Positions 17,160 through 24,340 of a stretch of 64,000 nt of DNA are shown piece by piece (the stretch's first letter is position 1; every line of letters begins with the position of its first letter). A program made the position numbers and the translations under genes. The stretch lies in contig JAETNP010000024.1 in the NCBI GenBank assembly GCA_021768185.1, positions 1 to 64,000 on the forward strand, given 5' to 3'. The DNA comes from Oscillospiraceae bacterium. Its GTDB lineage: Bacteria > Bacillota > Clostridia > Oscillospirales > Oscillospiraceae. The notes under the pieces were generated by a model. That model saw nothing but the letters and a program-made list of their open reading frames with translations. It had not been told where the DNA came from and ran no database searches.

Positions 17160-17180
17160 CGTGTATCATTCTTGCATCTT
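17160..17180 (-). promoter_or_regulatory. 21-bp motif upstream of solute-binding protein 2
   Basis: Minus-strand AAGATGCAAGAATGATACACG, 124 bp before the ATG, 19/21 identical to the motif before the paralogous gene. Here it overlaps a possible -10 (TGATAC) placed 17 bp from TTGACT. Confidence 0.45.
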
Positions 17181-17238
17181 TTTAAAGTCAATCCGGAAAC
17201 AATTTGATGACAGGAATACCGTCTCCGCCCATGAAAAC

Positions 17239-17266
17239 GCGGCGGCCTCTGTGAAGAGGCCGCCGC
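17239..17266 (-). terminator. Terminator after GH85
   Basis: Arms GCGGCGGCCTC (17239-17249) and GAGGCCGCCGC (17256-17266) pair over 11 bp and are followed on the minus strand by GTTTTC. This would separate the GH85 transcript from that of the transporter. Confidence 0.65.
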
Positions 17267-17365
17267 AGGGGTGCTGGAGCTTGCGTGTCAGGCAAATCGG
17301 TCTGACGCGGTATGACGGGGAATCGCCGCCGTCATGCCGCGGGCGCGGAGAGGAACTGCAGGCCC

Positions 17366-20272
17366 TTAGAGCGCCTCGTCCAGTCCGTACACCTGGACCT
17401 CGTAAATCCGGGCCGCCGTATCGGAGCCCTGGGTGGGCTTCTCTACGGACAGCTTCACATACCGGGCGTTGACCACCGGGAAGGCGTCCGCCGTCTCGCC
17501 CAGCATGTTCTTGGTCACCTTCGCCACCTCGGTGAACTCCTCGCCGTCGGTGCTCACCAGGATGGTGTAGGCCTTGGCGTTCATGCTGCTGCTCTCTCCG
17601 CCGGCCTCGGCGTGGGCAATGCGGACCTCGCTGACGGCCTTCACATCGCCCAGGTCAATGGTAATGGCATGGGGCGGGTTGCCGGTGGCGCACCACTTCT
17701 TGGTCACGTCGCCGTCCACGGCGAAGGGAGGCGCCTCGTTCTCGTTGACGTAAGCGGTAGCCTCGGTGTCCTTGCCCTGGCTCAGCAGGGCGAGACCGTC
17801 CGCCGCCCTGGAGGAGATGGTGATCAGGCCCTCCTTCTCCGCCACGGCCTCGCCGGAGGCGTTCTTGGCGGTGACCTTCACGGTGTAAGTGCCCTCGGCG
17901 GCGTAGCTCACCTTGGGGGCAGCATCGGAGCTGGTCTCCACAGAAGCGCCCGGGAACTCCCAGGCCAGGGTCTCGGTATTGGCGGAGCACAGGCTCTCAA
18001 AGGTGATCTCCTGGCCGGGAGCCGCCAGGGTGGCGGATGCCTTGAAGTCCGCCTTGGGCAGGCTGTTGTCGGGCCAGTCCATGACGGCGGTATCGGACGC
18101 GCCGCCCCGCTGACCGGTGATGCTCACCGGAACCACCTGGAAGCTGGTCTTGTTGGTGTCGTCGTTGCGCTCCAGGCCGTTGATATAGAAGCTGGTACCG
18201 GGGGTGGCCGCCAGGAAGGAGACGCTGCCGTCCTGGTTCACCCGGTAGATCTCGTAGTGGTCCGCTGTGCCGGTCCAGGTCAGGCGGACGCCGGTGTACA
18301 TGCAGTCGTCGTCGTCAAAGCTGGTGCTCTCCACCTTCAGGCCGGAGGCCTCCAGGGAAGGAGCATCGCCGGGGGCGGTCACCGCGATCTGACCCAGAAG
18401 GAACTTCAGGGCCATCACGTCCTCGGAGGCGGCCAGCCGGAAGCCGATGGAGGTGACGGTCTTGCCGTCCAGGCCGGAGACGTCATAGCTTACGCTGGTC
18501 CACTCGGCCCCCACCTTCTTGTCGCCGCTGATGGTCTCGGTACCGCCGTCAGACAGGGAGACCACCAGGTCCAGGGAGGTCTCCACGGCGGCCTTGGCCT
18601 TGACGGTGAAGGACAGGTCCTTGGTCATGGGAAGCTGGGCGCTGTAGAGGGTGATGGTAGAGGGCTGGTCCTTGAAGGCCTTGCCGTTGAGTCCCACGCT
18701 GGTTCCGCCGTAGTAGGCGCCGGAGTAGTCGATGGCTGCCGCCAGGGTATTGCCGCCCTCCTGCTCCACGTGCCAGCGATAGGTGGGCATGACGTCCTGC
18801 ATACTGCGGTTGTTCCAGTCTTTTTCGGAGATCTTCACGCCGTCGATATAGAAGTTAAACCCGTGGCCCATGTTGAAGTTGGTGACGAAGGGGACCTGGT
18901 TGACCACGGTCTGCTCCACCGCGTAGGTGGAAATGCCCCGCCACTCAAATTCTCCGGTCTCCACCGCCGCGAAGGGGTCGCCCTTGGCGTTGACCCACAG
19001 GATGCTCTCCTTCTCCTGGTAGTCGGTGAAGAAGTCCTCAGCCGCAAAGTAGGTCCAGCTGGGGCAGTAGAGGCCCAGGGAGGTGTAGGGCTGATCGTTG
19101 GGGGCGAACAGGTCCCAGTCCACCCGGGTGTTATAGCCGTTGGCCTGGACGTCGATGCCGGCGTACAGGGAGTAGGGGTCGATGCCAAGCTTCTCGGCCA
19201 GCTCTCTGGAGCTCTTCAGCAGGGGGGCGTCATACAGCGCAGCGAGGCGCTTTTCATAGTATTCCCGCTGCGTATCGTTCATCTGGGCCACGATATCGTC
19301 GGGATACTTCTCCAGCGTCCACCAGAAGTTCAGGAACATACTGTCGGACACGGGGTTTCCCTGGCTGTCGATGAGGGCGTACTGGTTTTTCTCGGTGAGG
19401 GCGTTCTGCCAGTCCATTTCGCCGTCCACGGTAGCGGAGTCATACCACATGATCTCCAGCTTGCCGCCCGCCTTGGCCTTGAACGCCTTGACAAACTCCT
19501 GCATCAGGGCGGCGTGCTCCGCCGTCAGCGGACCGTTGGGGTCGCTCTCGCCGCCCTCGGTCTCCTGATTGAGGAACCAGCCGTCGAAGCCGAAGTACTC
19601 TGCAGCCTCGATGAGCTTGTCAACGATGGGGAAATTGCCGCCGGCGTCCTTCTGAAGGAAGTCGTTGAGCCATTCGATCTTTCCGCCGTGGCCCGCCTGG
19701 GGGAAGAATATGGTCCCCATGACCGGCACGCCGTTGCGGTGGGCCGCGTCGATAACGTCCGCACTGGGCGCCACGATCAGGCCCTCGCCGGAGGAACCGC
19801 CCCAGTACACCAGCTTGTCGATGTACTGCCAGTAGGAGAACACGTTGGCGTTGGCGGTGTTGAGGCCGTGGGGCGCGTTCCCGCTGGTGCTGGCGTTCAT
19901 AATGGAGATGGCCACCACGTTTACATCGCTGTTCTGGGTGGCGTTAACAGTCGCGAGCTGATCCTTGTCCACCCGCTGGGCCAGGGGGACGGCGCTGACG
20001 TTATAGACGGCGTCGGGGTCCTGGGCGGGGTCCCAGCTCAGCAGGTCGGCGGGGAACCAATAGGGAACCTCGGGAAGATTGGGCAGAGGCTTGCTGTAGG
20101 TGTTCTCCTCCGTTACGGACATCGCGGTCTGCACGGCGTTTGCACCGCCTGCATCGCTTCCGGTATTAGCGTCTGGAGTCGCACCGGGACTGCCGGAATT
20201 GCATCCGCACAGGCCGGCCAACATTGCCGCCGCCAGGAGCAGCGTCAATGTTTTCGTGAAAATCTTTTTCAT
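17366..20272 (-). CDS. GH85 endo-beta-N-acetylglucosaminidase lipoprotein with PKD-like and F5/8-type domains
   Basis: 968 residues. Lipoprotein signal peptide with Cys24 in LCGC. The GH85 barrel (about 70-420) carries the hallmark FDGWFLNQE: Asn235 and Glu237 are the expected catalytic amide/acid pair, and EIMWYDS follows. GH85 enzymes cut the chitobiose core of N-glycans between the two GlcNAc residues. Downstream are beta-sandwich and FN3-like segments, a PKD-like domain (about 740-830) and a C-terminal F5/8 type C (CBM32-like) module that binds sugars. The enzyme is anchored on the cell surface next to two oligosaccharide-binding lipoproteins and an importer, so it probably releases glycan from host or dietary glycoprotein. 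Confidence 0.92.
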   Translation of the reverse strand: MKKIFTKTLTLLLAAAMLAGLCGCNSGSPGATPDANTGSDAGGANAVQTAMSVTEENTYSKPLPNLPEVPYWFPADLLSWDPAQDPDAVYNVSAVPLAQRVDKDQLATVNATQNSDVNVVAISIMNASTSGNAPHGLNTANANVFSYWQYIDKLVYWGGSSGEGLIVAPSADVIDAAHRNGVPVMGTIFFPQAGHGGKIEWLNDFLQKDAGGNFPIVDKLIEAAEYFGFDGWFLNQETEGGESDPNGPLTAEHAALMQEFVKAFKAKAGGKLEIMWYDSATVDGEMDWQNALTEKNQYALIDSQGNPVSDSMFLNFWWTLEKYPDDIVAQMNDTQREYYEKRLAALYDAPLLKSSRELAEKLGIDPYSLYAGIDVQANGYNTRVDWDLFAPNDQPYTSLGLYCPSWTYFAAEDFFTDYQEKESILWVNAKGDPFAAVETGEFEWRGISTYAVEQTVVNQVPFVTNFNMGHGFNFYIDGVKISEKDWNNRSMQDVMPTYRWHVEQEGGNTLAAAIDYSGAYYGGTSVGLNGKAFKDQPSTITLYSAQLPMTKDLSFTVKAKAAVETSLDLVVSLSDGGTETISGDKKVGAEWTSVSYDVSGLDGKTVTSIGFRLAASEDVMALKFLLGQIAVTAPGDAPSLEASGLKVESTSFDDDDCMYTGVRLTWTGTADHYEIYRVNQDGSVSFLAATPGTSFYINGLERNDDTNKTSFQVVPVSITGQRGGASDTAVMDWPDNSLPKADFKASATLAAPGQEITFESLCSANTETLAWEFPGASVETSSDAAPKVSYAAEGTYTVKVTAKNASGEAVAEKEGLITISSRAADGLALLSQGKDTEATAYVNENEAPPFAVDGDVTKKWCATGNPPHAITIDLGDVKAVSEVRIAHAEAGGESSSMNAKAYTILVSTDGEEFTEVAKVTKNMLGETADAFPVVNARYVKLSVEKPTQGSDTAARIYEVQVYGLDEAL

Positions 20273-20495
20273 CTCAGGGGCTCCTTTCCAAATCTGACAT
20301 AATCATCGGTCTTCGCGGGGATCGAGTAACGCCGGGTATGCTCACAACCTTCTTTGCCTGACCGCTCCGAGGCAGATGGAGCGCCGGCCCCATCCCCCAG
20401 TGCGAGGTGATGCTATCATATATTGGATAAAGAAACAAGTTGTAAATGCACAGGAAATAGTATGGATTGGAACGATTCCGGCAGGGACAAAAAGG

Positions 20496-20519
20496 GGCCC
20501 GGCCGCTTCCGGCCGGGCC
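20496..20519 (-). terminator. Terminator after the flotillin gene
   Basis: Arms GGCCCGGCCG (20496-20505) and CGGCCGGGCC (20510-20519) with loop CTTC, followed on the minus strand by CCCTTTTTG. It sits 13 bp past the flotillin stop codon. Confidence 0.85.
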
Positions 20520-20532
20520 TTCTTCGGACATT

Positions 20533-22008
20533 TTATACTTTGGCTCCCTGTTCCTCCTCCGGCTTGGACGCCGCCTTGGCCTCGGGGGTCTCAGCGGCCT
20601 TGACCTCCACGGTCACAGGCTGGCTGGCGGCCATTTTGCCGCCTACCACCCCGGCCAGCAGGGCGGTGAGGTCCAGTCCGGTGGACTCCCGCACGCCGTC
20701 CATGACCTGGCTGGCGGAGGACATGACATCCTTGACCAGCTTGGTGGAGTTGCCGTCGCCGTACATGACGATCCGGTCCGTCTGGGCCAGCGGCGCGGCG
20801 GCGTTCTTCACCACCTCGGGCAGGGCGTCCAGGTACATTTCCAGCACGGAGGCCTCGCCCATCTTCTTCTGTGCCTCCGCCTTCTTCTCGATGGCCTCGG
20901 CCTCCGCCAGGCCCTTGGCCCGGATACCCTCGGCCTCCTGCTCCATGGAGAAGCGCAGGGCTTCCGCCTCCGCCTTCCGGGCCTCCGCCTCCTTGACGGC
21001 CTCATAGGCCTTGGCGTCGGCGTCCCGCTGGCGGCGGACCAGCTCGGCCTCGGCCTCCTTCTCGGCCTTGTACTTCATGGCGTCCGCCTGCTTGCGGACC
21101 TCGGCGTCCAGGCGGCGCTCCTGGATGGCGATCTCCCGCTCGGCCAGCTCCGCCTCCTTCTCCTTCCGGGCGATGTCGGCGCTGACCCGGGTGACCTCGA
21201 TAGTCTTGCGCTGGGTCTCCTGCTGGATGGAGTAGGCCGCGTCGGCCTCGGCCTTCTTGGCGTCGGCCTTGACCTTCATCTCCGCCTGCTGGATGGCCAG
21301 GGCGGCGTCCTGCTCCGCCATCATCTTCTCCGCCTGGACCTTCACCGCGTTGGCCTCCTGCTGGGCCTGGGAGGTGGCGATGGCGATGTCGCGCTGGGCG
21401 TTGGCCTTGGCGATCTGGGCGTTCTTGCGGATCTGCTCCACATTGTCGATGCCCATGTTCTCGATGGTTCCGGCCCCGTCCTTGAAGTTCTGGATGTTGA
21501 AGTTCACCACCTCAAGACCCAGCTTGCGCATGTCGGGGACCACGTTCTCGGTGATCTTCCGGGCCACGCCCTGACGGTCCTGGACCATCTCCTTGAGGCC
21601 CACGGAGCCCACGATCTCCCGCATGTTGCCCTCCAGGACCTGGGTCACGAGACCCACCAGTTCCTCGGGGCGCTTGCCCAGCAGGGCCTCGGCGGCCAGC
21701 TTCAGCAGCTCCGGGTCGGAGCTGATCTTCACGTTGGCCACGCCGTCCACGGTGACGTTGATGAACTCGTTGGTGGGCACCGCCTCGCTGGTCTTCACGT
21801 CCACCTGCATGATGCGCAGGCTCAGCTTATCCACCCGCTCGAAGAAGGGCACCCGCCACCCGGCCTTACCGATGAGGATGCGCTTGCGGCCCAGGCCGGA
21901 GATGATGTACGCGGTGTCCGGCGGCGCCTTCAGGTAGCCCATGAAGAACAGCAGCAGCACCAGCAGTACGATGACAGCGGGGATGATGAATTTCATTAAA
22001 TCAGGCAT
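20533..22008 (-). CDS. Flotillin-like SPFH protein
   Basis: 491 residues. A single N-terminal hydrophobic segment (about 6-25) precedes an SPFH domain (about 30-200) and a long Ala/Glu/Lys-rich coiled coil (about 220-410), the flotillin arrangement (compare FloT/YuaG). Flotillins organise membrane microdomains and associated secretion or signalling proteins. No NfeD partner gene is adjacent. The 277-base leader carries a probable Mn2+ riboswitch with a terminator, which would be an unusual control for this family. Confidence 0.92.
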   Translation of the reverse strand: MPDLMKFIIPAVIVLLVLLLFFMGYLKAPPDTAYIISGLGRKRILIGKAGWRVPFFERVDKLSLRIMQVDVKTSEAVPTNEFINVTVDGVANVKISSDPELLKLAAEALLGKRPEELVGLVTQVLEGNMREIVGSVGLKEMVQDRQGVARKITENVVPDMRKLGLEVVNFNIQNFKDGAGTIENMGIDNVEQIRKNAQIAKANAQRDIAIATSQAQQEANAVKVQAEKMMAEQDAALAIQQAEMKVKADAKKAEADAAYSIQQETQRKTIEVTRVSADIARKEKEAELAEREIAIQERRLDAEVRKQADAMKYKAEKEAEAELVRRQRDADAKAYEAVKEAEARKAEAEALRFSMEQEAEGIRAKGLAEAEAIEKKAEAQKKMGEASVLEMYLDALPEVVKNAAAPLAQTDRIVMYGDGNSTKLVKDVMSSASQVMDGVRESTGLDLTALLAGVVGGKMAASQPVTVEVKAAETPEAKAASKPEEEQGAKV

Positions 22009-22094
22009 GTTTTCTCCTCCTTAAAAATATCCCTTTTTGTTTCTTCCGTCTCTTTGTCAGAGGGAGCCGTTTTCCGCACCCGGGTACGAAAAAA

Positions 22095-22124
22095 CGAGAC
22101 CTCTGCCTTCCGGCAAAAGTCTCG
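22095..22124 (-). terminator. Riboswitch terminator in flotillin leader
   Basis: Minus-strand hairpin CGAGAC...GTCTCG with inner TGCC/GGCA pairing, followed by TTTTTT. Its 5' arm (CGAGACTTTTGCC) includes the 3' strand of the proposed aptamer stem P1, so the aptamer and terminator are mutually exclusive. Confidence 0.85.
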
Positions 22125-22283
22125 ATTAAAGTCCCAGCTGGAGACTTCCGCGCTTCCCGGGTACCGAAGTACCGTCCTGACGGTGCGCGCTTAGGCGGCG
22201 CTTGCACCCGGCTCGCGTCATTGGACTTCGTCCAACGACCGCTCGGGCAACGCACGCGTTGCCTAAGAACTACTCCCTTTTGA
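22114..22283 (-). promoter_or_regulatory. yybP-ykoY (Mn2+) riboswitch aptamer candidate
   Basis: The minus-strand leader begins CAAAAGGGAGTAG and ends CGAGACTTTTG. The outer bases pair (CAAAAG/CTTTTG), and GGGAGUAG near the 5' side with GAGACUUU near the 3' side match the conserved core of the Mn2+-sensing yybP-ykoY class. Several internal hairpins lie between. By analogy, Mn2+ would stabilise P1 and prevent the terminator, switching the gene on. The class assignment is from memory of the consensus; a covariance search is needed to confirm it. Confidence 0.75.
22216..22272. repeat. Hairpin motif shared with the murJ-csaB gap
   Basis: Plus-strand CGTCATTGGACTTCGTCCAACGACCG through the GCAACGCACGCGTTGC palindrome. 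A related block lies at 43038-43150. The small hairpin is TTGGAC/GTCCAA here and TTAGGC/GCCCAA there, so the stem is kept while bases change. Here it lies inside the riboswitch leader. Confidence 0.6.
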
Positions 22284-22291
22284 CACTGTTA

Positions 22292-22320
22292 TCATACCAC
22301 ATCCTTGCCCTGTGTGCAAT
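22292..22320 (-). promoter_or_regulatory. Flotillin promoter
   Basis: Minus-strand TTGCAC (22320-22315), 17-bp spacer, TATGAT (22297-22292). Transcription would start near 22285, directly at the proposed aptamer. Confidence 0.8.
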
Positions 22321-22374
22321 AGGCATATTGATAAAAGTTTAACGGAGTTTTTTGTGGATTTTGCGAAATGGCGC

Positions 22375-22402
22375 TTTACATGAGAAATTTCTCCTTTATT
22401 AT
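22375..22402 (+). promoter_or_regulatory. Promoter of RHH-like gene with palindrome
   Basis: TTTACA (22375-22380), 16-bp spacer and TATTAT (22397-22402). A perfect 12-bp palindrome GAGAAATTTCTC (22382-22393) fills the spacer, a natural position for autorepression by the small DNA-binding-like protein encoded downstream. Confidence 0.55.
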
Positions 22403-22446
22403 TTTCTTACATTATATTATACAATAATCCCTGCGGGGTGATACGA

Positions 22447-22797
22447 ATGCCATTTGTACCAAAGAACACAAGAGAAAAGGTAAAGGCCGGCTATAAGACG
22501 ATCTATCTGCGTCAGAGCGTAATTGACACCCTGGAGCAAATGGCCAGAGAAAATTCCACCAGCTTCAATAACGTGGTGGTCAGTATGATCGACTATGTAA
22601 ACGAGGTGAGGACCATGCCGGATTGGAAAGAGATGTACCTTACATTGTTCCGGGAGACCGAAAAGGCCATCAGCATCCTGACCGACGCCCAGCGCCGGTG
22701 CGAGGAAATGTACATAAACGCGCCGGAACCGGAAATCAAGTTCCTTTCGCCGGAGGACGCCTCCGAGCCCCAGGATCAGAAAAACTCTCAGGCTTGA
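22447..22797 (+). CDS. Small ribbon-helix-helix-like protein
   Basis: 116 residues. After a basic N-terminus, residues about 16-50 (KTIYLRQSVIDTLEQMARE then NNVVVSMIDYV) fit the strand-helix-helix pattern of RHH DNA-binding proteins. The rest is helical and acidic with no recognised domain. I chose ATG 22447 because GGGGTG lies six bases before it; GTG 22438 is inside that site. Its stop codon lies within a terminator hairpin shared with the convergent GNAT gene. An operator-like palindrome in the promoter fits autoregulation. RHH is my reading of the pattern, not a proven assignment. Confidence 0.6.
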   Translation: MPFVPKNTREKVKAGYKTIYLRQSVIDTLEQMARENSTSFNNVVVSMIDYVNEVRTMPDWKEMYLTLFRETEKAISILTDAQRRCEEMYINAPEPEIKFLSPEDASEPQDQKNSQA

Positions 22798-22818
22798 AAA
22801 CACAAGCCTGAGAGTTTT
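22781..22818. terminator. Bidirectional terminator between RHH-like and GNAT genes
   Basis: Arms AAAACTCTCAGGCTTG (22781-22796) and CAAGCCTGAGAGTTTT (22803-22818) pair perfectly over 16 bp, with a T-run on the plus side (TTTTTATTTT). It contains the stop of the plus-strand gene and abuts the stop of the minus-strand gene. Confidence 0.9.
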
Positions 22819-23546
22819 TATTTTGTCAGCCAATATGTCGTATACGGCTCTCCCCGGTGATAGCCCAGCTTCTCCGCCAGAGCCACGCTCCGCAGGTCGA
22901 TGGCGTCCCAGCTGGGGTACAGGCCCCGGTCCAGACATTCCAAAATCAGCCGCGCCCCGCAGGCTGCGGCCAGACCACGGCGGCGGTGGTCCTCTCGGGT
23001 GTCGATCTCCACCTCGATCCCCCCGCGGTACACGCAGTAGGCCCCCGCTCCCGCTACGGGGACGCCTTCGTACATCGCCGCGACGCCCACACCCCGGCGG
23101 CAGCAGTCGGCGGGACCGTCAAAGGCGGCGCAGAAATCTTTGGACCACGGCTCCCCCAGAAGAACGGGGACCAGGGGCTCGTCGATCAGGCGCAGGGTAT
23201 AGCCCTCCGGCAGAGCGGCCGCCATCTGCTCCAACTGCCGGCGGTCAAAGACGTCCGGCTCCTTTTTGATAGCATAGCGGGTCTCCTTGGCCGCCCGCTC
23301 TCCGAAGACTGCTTCTATTACCCCGTTCCAGTCCTCCGTCCGGGGGACCAGGATGGGACCGGGCGCTCTTGCCAGCAGCGCCCGGTCCGGCCTGCCGGCG
23401 AGGAAGGTGAAATCCTGATGTACGATCATAGCGGCGGTCCCGTCCTCGTTGGCCTCCGCCCGGCCCATGACGCCCTGGAGGCAGGACCAGACCATGGTCT
23501 CCTCCCAGCCGTCGAACAGCGGGGCGATCCGTTCCAGAATCGTCAT
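22818..23546 (-). CDS. GNAT family N-acetyltransferase
   Basis: 242 residues. The C-terminal half holds the acetyl-CoA fold: GAGAYCVYRGGIEVEIDTREDHRRRGLAAACGARLI contains the GNAT motif A (here DHRRRGLA). The N-terminal half resembles the GNAT_acetyltran group of Firmicutes. The substrate is unknown. It stands as a single minus-strand gene sharing its terminator with the RHH-like gene; the DUF3788 gene lies 17 bp upstream in the same direction and may be co-transcribed. Confidence 0.85.
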   Translation of the reverse strand: MTILERIAPLFDGWEETMVWSCLQGVMGRAEANEDGTAAMIVHQDFTFLAGRPDRALLARAPGPILVPRTEDWNGVIEAVFGERAAKETRYAIKKEPDVFDRRQLEQMAAALPEGYTLRLIDEPLVPVLLGEPWSKDFCAAFDGPADCCRRGVGVAAMYEGVPVAGAGAYCVYRGGIEVEIDTREDHRRRGLAAACGARLILECLDRGLYPSWDAIDLRSVALAEKLGYHRGEPYTTYWLTK

Positions 23547-23563
23547 GGCTTCCTCCTGAAAGA

Positions 23564-23977
23564 TTACTTTCTGTTCGGCTTCCTTTTGATCTGCAGAAGT
23601 CTCATGAAATCATCAAACAAAGAAGCATCCGCCGGCTCAAACATGATCCACTTCCCATCGTGGTAAGTTTTCGCTTCGTCATATATTTCCTGCACTTCTT
23701 TGGTGTAATGATCTCTGTCTGCTTCAAACTTCGTCCGCTCGTCTTTCCCCAGGATCACCATAAAGCCCACGCAGTTTTCTCTTGCGTATAACGCACACAG
23801 CGTCTTACCGCCCCGGCGATATTTATATTCATATTTCCATGCTTTTCCGCCCTTATCCCAAAGACGGTCCACATCGTATTTCTCATCTATTAAGGCACAC
23901 AGCTTTTCCCATACATTATATAGAGATTCTCCAACCAAAGCCGTCATTTCTTCTTTGTTCGGTATTGTATCAAGCAT
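23564..23977 (-). CDS. DUF3788 family protein
   Basis: 137 residues from ATG 23977, chosen because AAGGAGG lies seven bases before it; the frame is open further up but without a ribosome site. The sequence has the DUF3788 features: a short helical N-terminus, 'WEYKYRRGGKTLCAL'-type core (here WKYEYKYRRGGKTLCALY), a FMVILGKDER strand and a 'YHDGKWIMFEP' motif near the end. Members are small soluble proteins of unknown function. It precedes the GNAT gene in the same orientation. Confidence 0.8.
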   Translation of the reverse strand: MLDTIPNKEEMTALVGESLYNVWEKLCALIDEKYDVDRLWDKGGKAWKYEYKYRRGGKTLCALYARENCVGFMVILGKDERTKFEADRDHYTKEVQEIYDEAKTYHDGKWIMFEPADASLFDDFMRLLQIKRKPNRK

Positions 23978-24015
23978 ATCAGTCCTCCTTGCCGCTCTGC
24001 AGCGATATCCCGGAC

Positions 24016-24044
24016 TTGACAAAGCAGGTCCGGGCGGGTATAAT
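24016..24044 (+). promoter_or_regulatory. Promoter of small antisense RNA
   Basis: TTGACA (24016-24021), 17-bp spacer, TATAAT (24039-24044): a perfect consensus promoter facing away from the DUF3788 gene and towards the short ORF on the other strand. No protein gene with a ribosome site follows it. Confidence 0.85.
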
Positions 24045-24050
24045 AAAGAT

Positions 24051-24150
24051 AACTTTTAGGGGCGCTGCGATAAGCGGTCGGTCTTGAAAGGTTCAGGTTA
24101 TCTTAATGAACGACAACCGTCACCGGGCCGGGTGGCGGTTGTCCTTTTCT
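24051..24150 (+). ncRNA. Predicted ~100-nt RNA antisense to a short peptide mRNA
   Basis: Begins about seven bases after a consensus -10 and ends at a hairpin plus T-run: GACAACCGTCACC (24112-24124) pairs with GGTGGCGGTTGTC (24131-24143), then CTTTTCT. The RNA runs antisense to the last part of the 27-codon ORF (24120-24203) and its 3' untranslated region. The 22-codon frame at 24106 lacks a ribosome site. This has the form of an antitoxin RNA; function is inferred. Confidence 0.6.
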
Positions 24151-24203
24151 ACGCGAAACGTCACGATGTAACCGTGCCATTTGATCGTAATATGGATGGA
24201 CAT
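24120..24203 (-). CDS. 27-residue peptide, candidate type I toxin
   Basis: ATG 24203 is preceded by a strong GGAGGTGAGGCA ribosome site, and the frame ends at TGA 24120. The peptide begins MSIHITIKWHGYIVTFRV and ends with a charged KDNRHPAR. The site is masked in a perfect hairpin, ACCTCC-GAAA-GGAGGT (about 24209-24224). The gene has its own consensus promoter (24312-24340), and an RNA with its own promoter is made across its 3' end from the other strand. These are marks of type I toxin mRNAs. The peptide is not a classic membrane helix, so its action is unknown; I do not recognise a named family. Confidence 0.6.
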   Translation of the reverse strand: MSIHITIKWHGYIVTFRVEKDNRHPAR

Positions 24204-24311
24204 TGCCTCACCTCCTTTCGGAGGTTTTGACCGGCCGCCTACCGTTTATGCAGCGCCCCCCAGGATTCCGTTTCCGGCGCCTGGCCCCGTACATAGGTTC
24301 GGAACACCGCT

Positions 24312-24340
24312 ATTTTAACAAACCCGCCGGGACTTGTCAA
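24312..24340 (-). promoter_or_regulatory. Promoter of the 27-codon ORF
   Basis: Minus-strand TTGACA (24340-24335), 17-bp spacer, TAAAAT (24317-24312). The -35 overlaps the stop codon of rnmV. The transcript has a leader of roughly 100 bases with GC-rich hairpins before the masked ribosome site. Confidence 0.8.

Larger units (their letters stand above)
17037..17365 (-). other. Intergenic region between GH85 and solute-binding protein 2
   Basis: 329 bp without a gene. It contains the GH85 terminator (17239-17266), the 21-bp shared motif (17160-17180), and a weak minus-strand promoter candidate TTGACT with 17 bp to TGATAC covering that motif. An AGGAGGAACC ribosome site precedes the ATG at 17036. 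Confidence 0.5.
22009..22446. other. Intergenic region with flotillin leader and RHH promoter
   Basis: 438 bp without a gene. The left part (22009-22285) is the structured flotillin leader on the minus strand. The right part (22321-22446) is AT-rich and holds the plus-strand promoter of the RHH-like gene. Confidence 0.7.

Noticed and set aside
24106-24171. 22-codon plus-strand ORF starting MNDNRH within the proposed antisense RNA
   Set aside because: No ribosome site precedes it and the terminator hairpin lies inside it; the similarity of its start to the end of the minus-strand peptide is a by-product of the palindromic stem.
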